Below are positions 1 through 7,483 of a stretch of DNA of 64,000 nucleotides, in pieces. Under the pieces are notes generated by a model. It saw only the letters and a list, made by a program, of their open reading frames with translations, was not told the DNA's origin and made no database searches. The DNA lies in the NCBI GenBank assembly GCA_963830495.1, contig CAWHMS010000003.1, forward strand, positions 620,001 through 684,000, written 5' to 3'. Position numbers and translations under genes: made by a program. The DNA is from CAWHMS01 sp963830495 (GTDB lineage: Bacteria; Actinomycetota; Actinomycetes; Propionibacteriales; Nocardioidaceae). Every line of letters begins with the position of its first letter. Position 1 is the first letter of the stretch.

Positions 1-1
1 G

Positions 2-883
2 GGCGCGCGCTTCGCCGTCGAGGGCCAGATCAGTCCCGGCGAGCTGGTCGCTTTCTACGGCTATTCCGCCTTCTTGATGATCCCGCTGCGCACCGGCACC
101 GAGGTGGTCAACAAGGTCATCCGCGGACTGGTCGCCGGCCGCCGGATCTGCCACGTGCTCGAGGTCGAGCCGGAGCTGTCCGACGTCGAGTCGCCGCGGC
201 AGGTGGCCGTTGGGTCGGACCTGGTCGACGTACGGTCCGGGCTTCGGATCAAGCCCGGGGTGCTGACCGCGGTCGTGGCCGAGCAGCCCGAGGAGTCTGC
301 TGCCCTGGCCGACCGGATCGGGCGCTTCGCCGACGGGCCTGCCCTGCTCGGCGGCGTCGCGCTGTCGGAACTCGAGGCGGACTTCGTACGCCGAGCGATC
401 CTGGTCAGCGACGCCAATGCCACCTTGTTCAGCGGCCGGCTCCGCGACGAGCTCGACGTGCGCGGCGACGCCACCGACGCCGACCTGATGGCGGCGATCG
501 AGACGGCCTCGGCCGAAGACGTGCTCGAGACGCTCGACGCCGGGCTCGACTCCGAGGTCGAGGAGCGGGGACGGTCGTTCTCCGGCGGCCAGCGCCAGCG
601 TCTGGTCCTGACCCGCGCCCTCACAGCGGACCCCGACGTCCTGGTGCTGGTCGAGCCGACGTCGGCCGTCGACGCCCACACCGAGGCACGGATCGCCGAG
701 CGGCTGGTCCAGCACCGCAGCGGCCGCACCACGGTGGTGACGACCGCGAGCCCGCTGCTGCTCGACCGCGCCGACGAGGTGGCTCTGCTCGAGCGCGGCC
801 ACATCATCGCCGTCGGGCGGCACCGTGACCTGCTGGCGGACCCGAGATATCGACGCGTCGTGGCCCGAGGGGAGGACGAATGA
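2..883 (+). CDS. ABC exporter subunit with degenerate ATPase domain (5' end outside window)
   Basis: The open frame is already running at base 2, so the N-terminal membrane domain is mostly missing. The first residues match the end of a type-1 exporter membrane domain, and an ATPase domain follows. The ABC signature FSGGQRQR is intact (578-601). The Walker A region (about 278-304) has no glycines and no lysine. The Walker B aspartate is Val (650-652) although the following Glu is kept, and the H-loop His is Ser or Ala (about 746-751). Its stop overlaps the start of the next gene by 4 bp (ATGA). In heterodimeric exporters one subunit often carries a degenerate site; this subunit should supply the working signature to its partner but is unlikely to bind ATP normally. 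The substrate is unknown. Confidence 0.85.
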   Translation, partial: GARFAVEGQISPGELVAFYGYSAFLMIPLRTGTEVVNKVIRGLVAGRRICHVLEVEPELSDVESPRQVAVGSDLVDVRSGLRIKPGVLTAVVAEQPEESAALADRIGRFADGPALLGGVALSELEADFVRRAILVSDANATLFSGRLRDELDVRGDATDADLMAAIETASAEDVLETLDAGLDSEVEERGRSFSGGQRQRLVLTRALTADPDVLVLVEPTSAVDAHTEARIAERLVQHRSGRTTVVTTASPLLLDRADEVALLERGHIIAVGRHRDLLADPRYRRVVARGEDE

Positions 884-2634
884 GGGAGACCCTGCCCGTC
901 GCCGACGCTCCCGCCGTGCGCCGATACGCGCGCAGGATGGCTCGGCGCCACCCGCGCGAGCTGGCCATCACCATCGTGCTGCACTCGCTGGCGGCCATCG
1001 CCGGCCTGGCGGCACCTCGGTTGATCGGCGACCTCGTCCAAGACGTGTCCGACGGCACCACCGTGTCCACCGTCGACAAGACGATCATCGCGATCGCCGT
1101 CTTCCTGCTCGTCCAGACCGTGCTGACCCGCTACGCCCGCTACATGTCCTTCGCGCTCGGCGAGAAGGTGCTCGCCGAGCTTCGAGAGGACTTCGTCGAG
1201 CAGTCCTTGGCCTTGCCCGTCGGCACGGTCGAGCGGGCGGGCACGGGCGACCTGCTCACGCGGACGTCTCGTGACGTCGAGGCGCTGGGCTGGTCGGTGC
1301 GCTTCGCCGTACCCGAGGTGATCATCGCGGTGGTCACCACGATCTTCACCGTCGGCGCCTGTGTGCTGGTCGGTGCCTGGGTGCTGGTGCCGTTGGTGCT
1401 CGGCGTGCCGCTGCTGTTCGTCGCCACCCGCTGGTATCTGCGTCGCGCCAAGCCTGGCTACCTGCGTGAGTCGGCGTCGTACGCCGCGATCAACGCCACC
1501 CTGGCCGAGACCGCCGAGGGCGCCCGCACGGTGGAGGCGCTCGGGCTGCAGCAGCGGCGCCTGGAGCGGATCGACGCGGACATCAAGGAGTCCTACGACG
1601 CCGAGCGCTACACGCTGTTCCTGCGCACGATCTGGTTCCCCGCTGCCGAGATCGGCTACCTGCTGCCGACGGTGGCAACGCTGGTCTTCGGCGGCTGGCT
1701 GCACACCCAGGGGCAGGCCTCGATCGGAGACGTCACGGCCGCCACGCTCTACGTGCAAGCGCTTATTGACCCGGTCGACCGCCTGATCTCGTGGCTCGAC
1801 GAGCTGCAGGTGGGCGGCGCGTCGCTGGCTCGGCTGCTCGGCGTCGCCGACGTACCCGACGACCGGACCGCAACCGGACGGCAACCCGCGCACGAGCGGA
1901 TCGACGCCGATGACGTGCGTTTCGCCTACTACGGCGATCGCGACGTGCTGCACGGCGTCGACCTGCAGGTCGAGCCGGGTGAGCGGGTGGCGATGGTCGG
2001 GCCCTCCGGTGCGGGCAAGTCGACGATGGGTCGACTGCTGGCGGGCATCCATCCGCCCCGCACCGGCACGGTGACGATCGGCGATGTCGGCATGACCGAG
2101 CTGCCGCTCGACGAGCTGCGCGGACAAGTGGCACTCGTGACCCAGGAGCACCACGTCTTCGTCGGCACGCTGCGCGACAACCTGGCGCTCGCTCTCGATG
2201 ACATGGCCAGCGACGACCGGATGCTTGCCGCGCTGGACGCGGTCGACGCCCTCGGCTGGGTGCAGACGCTGCCCGGCGGTCTGGACACGCGCGTCGGCTC
2301 CGGCGGACTGGCGCTCGCGCCAGCGCAGGCGCAGCAGGTGGCGCTCGCGCGGCTGGTGCTGGCCGACCCGCACACGCTGGTGCTGGACGAGGCGACGTCG
2401 CTGATCGATCCGCGGTCGGCGCGGCACCTCGAGCGTTCACTGGCTGCCGTGCTCGAGGGCCGCACCGTGATCGCCATCGCGCACCGGCTGTTCACGGCGC
2501 ACGACGCCGACCGGGTCGCCGTCGTCGAGGACGGCAGGATCAGCGAGATCGGGCCGCACCAAGACCTCATCGACGCCGAGGGCTCCTATGCCGCGCTGTG
2601 GCGGTCGTGGCACGGCGAGGAGGCTCGCACCTGA
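880..2634 (+). CDS. ABC exporter subunit, membrane domain plus ATPase with intact Walker motifs
   Basis: This 584-residue protein has an N-terminal six-helix-type membrane domain (about residues 30-310) and a C-terminal ATPase domain. Walker A is GPSGAGKST (374-382), the Q-loop is VTQEHH, Walker B is LVLDEATS with Asp503 and Glu504, and the H-loop His is at 535. The ABC signature is lost: where LSGGQ is expected it reads LAPAQ (about 479-483). Every defect is therefore complementary to the upstream partner. The pair should have one complete ATP site (this Walker A with the partner's signature) and one fully dead site. The ATG start lies in the ATGA overlap with the upstream gene, implying translational coupling and heterodimer assembly in the membrane. 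Confidence 0.9.
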   Translation: MRETLPVADAPAVRRYARRMARRHPRELAITIVLHSLAAIAGLAAPRLIGDLVQDVSDGTTVSTVDKTIIAIAVFLLVQTVLTRYARYMSFALGEKVLAELREDFVEQSLALPVGTVERAGTGDLLTRTSRDVEALGWSVRFAVPEVIIAVVTTIFTVGACVLVGAWVLVPLVLGVPLLFVATRWYLRRAKPGYLRESASYAAINATLAETAEGARTVEALGLQQRRLERIDADIKESYDAERYTLFLRTIWFPAAEIGYLLPTVATLVFGGWLHTQGQASIGDVTAATLYVQALIDPVDRLISWLDELQVGGASLARLLGVADVPDDRTATGRQPAHERIDADDVRFAYYGDRDVLHGVDLQVEPGERVAMVGPSGAGKSTMGRLLAGIHPPRTGTVTIGDVGMTELPLDELRGQVALVTQEHHVFVGTLRDNLALALDDMASDDRMLAALDAVDALGWVQTLPGGLDTRVGSGGLALAPAQAQQVALARLVLADPHTLVLDEATSLIDPRSARHLERSLAAVLEGRTVIAIAHRLFTAHDADRVAVVEDGRISEIGPHQDLIDAEGSYAALWRSWHGEEART

Positions 2635-2643
2635 GCCGACGTA

Positions 2644-2660
2644 CCCCGCGACGTGCGGGG
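2644..2660 (+). terminator. GC-rich hairpin after the ABC exporter genes
   Basis: CCCCGC and GCGGGG pair around the 5-base loop GACGT, 9 bases after the exporter stop codon. No T-run follows. An alternative stem, GCGACGT with ACGTCGC (2648-2669), would exclude it. It is probably a terminator or RNA-stability element; function not shown. Confidence 0.35.
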
Positions 2661-2723
2661 AGACGTCGCGCTTCACACCCCTCTGGCGGGCCAGCTTCCC
2701 GCAATTCCGGGCGAAGGTGGACC

Positions 2724-2739
2724 TAGGCTGGCCGACGTG
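2724..2739 (+). promoter_or_regulatory. Putative leaderless promoter of the patatin gene
   Basis: A TANNNT -10 hexamer, TAGGCT (2724-2729), is followed by exactly 7 bases and the GTG start at 2737. No Shine-Dalgarno sequence sits at the usual distance. This is the layout expected when transcription starts on the start codon. I did not recognise a convincing -35 element. Confidence 0.45.
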
Positions 2740-3588
2740 ACGGAGCCCGAGCTTGCGCGACCCGTGGCCTTCGTGCTGGGCGGAGGCGGTGTCCACGGCT
2801 CGGCCGAGGTCGGCATGCTGCGAGCCTTGCTGGAGGCCGACATCGCCGCCGATGTGGTGCTGGGTACGTCGGTCGGCGCGATCAACGGTGCCGCGCTCTC
2901 GCTCGCACCCGGCGCTGACGGCATCGAGCGGCTCGCCAAGCTGTGGGAGGGGCTCGCCACCAACGAGGTCTTCGGCGGCTCGGTGATGGCCCGCACCGCC
3001 ACCCTGGTCAAGACGCGGACCCATCTGCACCCGCAGGGGCCGATGCGACGCATGCTGCGTGAAGAGTTCGCCGACACGCTGATCCAGGAGCTCCCGGTGC
3101 GGTTCGAATGCGTCGCCGCCAGCATCGAGCGAGCGCGCGAGCACTGGTTCGTCGACGGACCAGTCGTGGAAGCTGTGCTCGCCAGCTGTGCCGTGCCGGG
3201 GCTGCTGCCGCCGATGCGCATCGACGACGAGCACTACTTCGACGGCGGTCTGGTGGACAGCATCCCCGTCGGCCGAGCCCTGACGCTGGGTGCCCGCACC
3301 GTGTTCGTGCTGCAGGTCGGTCGGGTCGAGGCTCCGTTGCGGCCGCCCCGCCAGCCGTGGGAGGTGGGGATGGTGGCCTTCGAGATCGCGCGACGCCATC
3401 GGTTCCTCACGACGATGGCGGCGATCCCAGACGACGTCGGCGTGCATGTGCTGCCCAGCGGTGACGCGCTGGCGTTCGACGACCGTCGTCAGTTCCGCTA
3501 CCGCGACTTCTCCTCGGTGCCGGACCGCATCGAGGCGGCGTACGAGTCGGCATCGGCGTACCTGCGCCAGGTCGGACTGTCGCGATGA
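2737..3588 (+). CDS. Patatin-like phospholipase (RssA-type)
   Basis: This predicted serine lipid acyl hydrolase has 283 residues from GTG 2737. The oxyanion-hole glycines GGGG are at residues 15-18, the nucleophile elbow GTSVG has Ser45, and the Asp of the Ser-Asp dyad is in DGG at 169. This is the complete patatin set. An upstream GTG at 2653 would add 28 residues that look unlike the family; the TAGGCT element 7 bases before 2737 favours the later start. There is no signal peptide, so it is probably cytosolic or membrane-peripheral. Its stop overlaps the acyltransferase start by 4 bp (ATGA), which suggests the two act on the same lipid pool. The exact substrate cannot be read from the sequence. 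Confidence 0.85.
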   Translation: MTEPELARPVAFVLGGGGVHGSAEVGMLRALLEADIAADVVLGTSVGAINGAALSLAPGADGIERLAKLWEGLATNEVFGGSVMARTATLVKTRTHLHPQGPMRRMLREEFADTLIQELPVRFECVAASIERAREHWFVDGPVVEAVLASCAVPGLLPPMRIDDEHYFDGGLVDSIPVGRALTLGARTVFVLQVGRVEAPLRPPRQPWEVGMVAFEIARRHRFLTTMAAIPDDVGVHVLPSGDALAFDDRRQFRYRDFSSVPDRIEAAYESASAYLRQVGLSR

Positions 3589-4625
3589 GACTCCCGCCGA
3601 GGCCGGTCCGGCGCGTGCTCGGCCCGCCGCTGCTGCTCGTGGTCTTCGTCGTGACGCTGGTGCTGCTGCCGGTGCTGACTCTGGTGGCGGCCGTCGCCTC
3701 GCGCTGGCTGCCAGGCAGGTGGCGAGCGGTAAGGCTGCTGTACTTCGCGCTGGTGTGGGTGACCGTGGAGCTCGCGGCACTGATCGCCGCCGCCGCTCTG
3801 TGGATCGCCAGCGGCTTCGGATCCAGACTGCACTCGCGCCGCATGGAGCAGGCCCATTACCACGTCCTTCGGGTGAGCCTCGGCACTCTCGTCTGGGCCG
3901 CCCAGCATCTCTTCCACTTGGACCTGGTCACCGACGAGGTGTCATGGAGCCCGCTCGACGACGGGGTGCCCGGCTCCGACAACGCCATGATCGTGCTGTG
4001 CCGGCACGCGGGGCCGGGCGACAGCCTGCTCCTCATGGACACCTTGATGAATCGCGATCACCTGCGTCAGCCGCGTGTCGTCATGAAGGACACGATGCAG
4101 GCGGACCCGATGGTCGACGTCTACTTCCACCGACTGGCGGCACGCTTCGTCGACCCGACGCCGAGCGACGGGGACAGCGTCGAGGCTTCCATCGCGGATC
4201 TGGCCGGTGACCTCGATGTCGAGGACGCGCTGCTGATCTTCCCCGAAGGCGGCAACTTCACGCCGCGACGACGTACCCGCGCCATCGTCAAGCTGCGGCA
4301 GCGCGGCCACGAGGCGTACGCCGACCGCGCCGAAGAGATGGTCCACGTGCTGCCGCCAAAGCCGGGAGGAGTCGGGGCAGCGATGGAGGCGGCCCCGCAC
4401 GCCGACGTCGTGTTCGTCGCCCATACCGGACTCGAGCACATCGAGTCGGCGCGGGACGCCTGGCGCGAGATCCCGGTCGACAAGCAACTCCACCTGCGCT
4501 GGTGGTTCCATGCCGCGGACGAGCTGCCCGCGACGCCGGAGTCGCGGCTGGACTGGCTGTACGAGTGCTGGTCCGACATCGACGCCTGGATCGCCAGCCA
4601 CCGGGAGCCGACCCGCTCGACGTAG
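3585..4625 (+). CDS. PlsC-like membrane acyltransferase
   Basis: The N-terminus has two hydrophobic stretches (about residues 14-42 and 50-75), followed by a glycerolipid acyltransferase domain. The catalytic HX4D motif is HAGPGD (His141, Asp146) and the acyl-acceptor motif FPEGG is at 219-223, matching the PlsC/lysophosphatidate acyltransferase family (FPEGT). It is longer than PlsC proper (346 residues) and has a C-terminal region rich in Trp, Asp and Glu. It is translationally coupled to the patatin gene, so a deacylation/reacylation pair remodelling lysophospholipid is a reasonable inference. It could instead acylate another polar lipid or a glycolipid. Confidence 0.8.
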   Translation: MRLPPRPVRRVLGPPLLLVVFVVTLVLLPVLTLVAAVASRWLPGRWRAVRLLYFALVWVTVELAALIAAAALWIASGFGSRLHSRRMEQAHYHVLRVSLGTLVWAAQHLFHLDLVTDEVSWSPLDDGVPGSDNAMIVLCRHAGPGDSLLLMDTLMNRDHLRQPRVVMKDTMQADPMVDVYFHRLAARFVDPTPSDGDSVEASIADLAGDLDVEDALLIFPEGGNFTPRRRTRAIVKLRQRGHEAYADRAEEMVHVLPPKPGGVGAAMEAAPHADVVFVAHTGLEHIESARDAWREIPVDKQLHLRWWFHAADELPATPESRLDWLYECWSDIDAWIASHREPTRST

Positions 4626-4686
4626 ACCGTCGTGCTCGAGCCGGGTGGCTCGCGACAGGCTCCACCGCCGTACGACGATGTCGGCC

Positions 4687-5448
4687 TCAGAGCACGGCGT
4701 CGACGAAGGTCTTGGTCTCGGGTGAGGCGGGCGCGTTGAGAACCTGGGCAGGCGGACCCTGCTCAAGAATCGCGCCCTCGTGGAAGAAGCACATCCGGTC
4801 GGCCACCTCGCGGGCAAAGCCCATCTCGTGGGTCACGACCATCATCGTCATGTGCAGCTCGGTCGCCAGCGCCCTCATGACGCTCAGCACCTCGCCGGTG
4901 AGCTCCGGGTCGAGCGCTGACGTCGGCTCGTCGAAGAGCATGACGTCCGGCTCCATGGCGAGCGCCCGGGCGATCGCCACCCGTTGCTGCTGACCGCCGG
5001 ACAGCCGGATGGGGTGCTCACCCGCCTTGTCGTCGAGCCCGACCTGGTCGAGCAGGTCGAGGGCCCGGCGCTTGATGTCTGACTCACGACCACGTTTCGC
5101 CGCCAGCGGCCCGGCCATCACGTTGTCCAGCGCGGTCATGTTCGGGAACAAGTTGAACTGCTGGAACACCATGCCGACGTGCAGCCGGAGCTGGCGGATC
5201 TGCTGCCGCTTGCGCTTGGTGCGATGCCCACCGGCGAGCCGGATGCCGGCGACCTCGATGGTGCCCTCCGTGGGGTCCTCGATGAAGTTGACGCAGCGGA
5301 GCAACGTCGACTTGCCGGAGCCGGAGCGGCCGAAGATCACGACCACCTCGCCCCGCCGCACCTCCATGTCGACACCCTTGACCACCTCGAGATGGCCGAA
5401 GCGCTTGTGCAACCCATCGATCCTGACGACGACCTCTCGCACGCTCAT
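4687..5448 (-). CDS. Polar amino-acid ABC transporter, ATP-binding subunit (GlnQ type)
   Basis: This 253-residue cytosolic ATPase drives import of an amino acid. Walker A GRSGSGKST is at residues 40-48, and LSGGQQQR, Walker B with DEPTSALD and the switch His in VTHEMG are all present. The ATG at 5448 sits in an ATGA overlap with the permease stop; longer in-frame extensions upstream run inside the permease gene and are not used. It is the third gene of a binding protein-permease-ATPase operon. The closest recognisable families are the glutamine/glutamate/arginine importers; the substrate is not determined. Confidence 0.93.
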   Translation of the reverse strand: MSVREVVVRIDGLHKRFGHLEVVKGVDMEVRRGEVVVIFGRSGSGKSTLLRCVNFIEDPTEGTIEVAGIRLAGGHRTKRKRQQIRQLRLHVGMVFQQFNLFPNMTALDNVMAGPLAAKRGRESDIKRRALDLLDQVGLDDKAGEHPIRLSGGQQQRVAIARALAMEPDVMLFDEPTSALDPELTGEVLSVMRALATELHMTMMVVTHEMGFAREVADRMCFFHEGAILEQGPPAQVLNAPASPETKTFVDAVL

Positions 5449-6362
5449 TCGGCACCCCCGGTCAAGTGGTGTGCGGTGGGCTTGGTGGCCGGGAGGCGCA
5501 CGTACCCGTGCGAGATCCTCGTCTCGAGTCGGCGCTGGAAGAAGGTGAAGACGATCGTGAGCCCCCAGTACAGCAGCGAGACCGCGATGTAGGCCTCCAG
5601 ATTCTGGAAGTCTCGCTTGCCGACCAGCTGGCTGCGGCGGAAGATCTCCGCGTTGGCGAGGGTGAAGCCCAGGAAGGACACCAGCGCCGTGTCCTTCATC
5701 ATCGCGATGAACTCGTTGCCGGTCGGCGGGATGATGACGCGGAAGGCTTGCGGCAGGATCACCTTGCGCATCTTCCGCCCTGCAGTCATGCCGAGGGCGT
5801 CGGCGGCCTCGCCCTGTCCACCGGCGACCGACTGGATGCCGGCCCGGAAGATCTCTGTCATGTAGGCGCCGTAGTTGAGGCCAAGCGCGATGGTGCCAGC
5901 TGTCGTGGCCTCGAGCACCAGGGTCGACTCGAACTCGGGCGGCAGCCAGGTGAACCGGTCCGTCAGGTTGGACGCACCCTGCGGAAGAGCCAGGTACACC
6001 AAGAACATCTGCACGATCAGCGGGGTGCCACGGAAGAAGGACACGTAGAACCCGGCGACGCCGTACGCGACTGGGTTGGACGAGATGCGGGCGAGTGCGC
6101 CGAGCGTCGCGAGCAGGACGGCAAGCACGATGCCGCCCAAGGCGATGAACAGCGTGTAGGGAAGGCCCTCCGAGATGTAGACGATGTTGTCGCGGATCCA
6201 CTCGCGGTTGAAGCCCGCGGCCAGGAAGAACAGCCCGAGCACGAGGAGGATCACGACCCAGACGGCCGCCACCTTGACGCGGAAGGGGATCCTCGCAGTG
6301 GCCAGGGCGATCCGCTCCCAGCCGCTGATCTCGTCGGTGGCTGGGCGGCCGTCGTGGGTCAC
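5445..6362 (-). CDS. Polar amino-acid ABC transporter, permease subunit (HisM/GlnP type)
   Basis: This 305-residue integral membrane protein starts with a cytosolic segment of about 30 residues and a first hydrophobic helix (about 31-50). The HisMQ permease fold follows, with the FFRGTPLIVQ segment and the EAA loop GEAADALGMT that contacts the ATPase. A loop of about 25 residues between helices (PQGASNLTDRF region) is longer than in short GlnP proteins. A single permease gene is present, so a homodimeric channel is likely. It starts 34 bases after the binding-protein stop and overlaps the ATPase start. Confidence 0.92.
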   Translation of the reverse strand: MTHDGRPATDEISGWERIALATARIPFRVKVAAVWVVILLVLGLFFLAAGFNREWIRDNIVYISEGLPYTLFIALGGIVLAVLLATLGALARISSNPVAYGVAGFYVSFFRGTPLIVQMFLVYLALPQGASNLTDRFTWLPPEFESTLVLEATTAGTIALGLNYGAYMTEIFRAGIQSVAGGQGEAADALGMTAGRKMRKVILPQAFRVIIPPTGNEFIAMMKDTALVSFLGFTLANAEIFRRSQLVGKRDFQNLEAYIAVSLLYWGLTIVFTFFQRRLETRISHGYVRLPATKPTAHHLTGGAE

Positions 6363-6396
6363 GCGGCCGCCCTGCCGCCGTCGGCAGAACCAGGCG

Positions 6397-7311
6397 TCAC
6401 TGCTGCTTCGTCAGGTCGGTGCCGTCGAACCACTCCTGCGAGAGCTGGGTGAGAGTGCCATCCTCGTGCATCTCGGTCAGGATCCCGTCGACCGCCTCGG
6501 AGAGGCTTGCCGAGTCGAGCTCGGAGCTCTTGTCGAATGCCACCGAGAGCGGCTCGTAGAACACCGGGTCTCCGACGATCTTCACCGGGTTGCCGGCGTC
6601 TACGTAGCCCTGCGCAACCGTCAACGAAGTCATGGCAGCGTCGAGTCGGGTGCCGTCGCCCAGCGAGAGGTCCTGCAGTGCCGTGGTGTCGGTGTCGTAG
6701 CCCGCAATCTCCGCATCGTCGACTACGAAGTCGAACGTGTAGCCATCGATGTTCAGGCTCTTGTCGAGGAACTGCTCGTAGGTGCAGCCACTGCAGACGC
6801 CGATCTTCGCGCCGTCGAGGTCCGTGGACAGGTCCTCGACGGACGTGTTGTCCTCATGGACCATTGCCACTGCCGGCGTGTAGTAGTACGGCTCGGTGAA
6901 GTACAGGACCTCCTGACGATCGTTGGTCGGCGTCATGGACCCGACGCTCATGTCCCAACGGCCATTCCAGCTACCAGCGGTGATGACCTCCCAGTTGGGC
7001 GCCTCCCAGGCGACTTCGACGCCGAGCCGGTCGGCGATCTCGGTGGCGACGTCGATGTCGAAGCCGACGTACTCACCTGTCTGCTCGTCGAGCGACGACT
7101 GCGGCGGATAGGCCGGGTCGGTCGAGACCCTGATCTCGCCCTTCTCGCAGATGTCAGCCAGCAGGTCGTCGGTCGCGTCTGTGCTCGAGCAGATGCCGTC
7201 GGCCTCCGGCTCGGAGCCGGCGCTGTCGCTCGAGTCGTCATCGCCGCCGCAAGCTGCCAGGGGCAGCGCAAGGAGCATGATCGCGGGCAGGGCAACAAGA
7301 GTTCTCCGCAT
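6397..7311 (-). CDS. Amino-acid ABC transporter substrate-binding lipoprotein
   Basis: The ATG at 7311 is preceded by a good ribosome binding site (GGAGG, 7320-7316). The N-terminus is a lipoprotein signal with the lipobox LAAC (Cys21) and then an Asp/Ser-rich linker. The mature protein is a SBP_bac_3 family fold: the DPAYPP, GFDIDVATEIA and DMSVGSMT segments are typical of polar amino-acid binding proteins. A Cys pair (CSGC) in the second lobe, plus two Cys near the mature N-terminus, could form disulfides outside the membrane. First gene of the importer operon. Confidence 0.93.
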   Translation of the reverse strand: MRRTLVALPAIMLLALPLAACGGDDDSSDSAGSEPEADGICSSTDATDDLLADICEKGEIRVSTDPAYPPQSSLDEQTGEYVGFDIDVATEIADRLGVEVAWEAPNWEVITAGSWNGRWDMSVGSMTPTNDRQEVLYFTEPYYYTPAVAMVHEDNTSVEDLSTDLDGAKIGVCSGCTYEQFLDKSLNIDGYTFDFVVDDAEIAGYDTDTTALQDLSLGDGTRLDAAMTSLTVAQGYVDAGNPVKIVGDPVFYEPLSVAFDKSSELDSASLSEAVDGILTEMHEDGTLTQLSQEWFDGTDLTKQQ

Positions 7312-7483
7312 GAGGCTTCCTCCAAGGGGGCGGCCGGGTGCCGCGAAGGCAATATGCCACGACTGAGCGCTCAAGGGAACGCCTTGCGGGTACTGGAGTG
7401 TTGCGATCTGGTTGCGCCCACGCAAGATGTCACCGAACGTGACGGGTACGCAACGGACGGGAATGACTGGAGGAGATCCGTCG

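Noticed and set aside
61..2427. 788-residue minus-strand frame
   Set aside because: It lies antisense to the ABC exporter genes and has Arg/Gln/His-rich composition typical of a shadow in GC-rich DNA.
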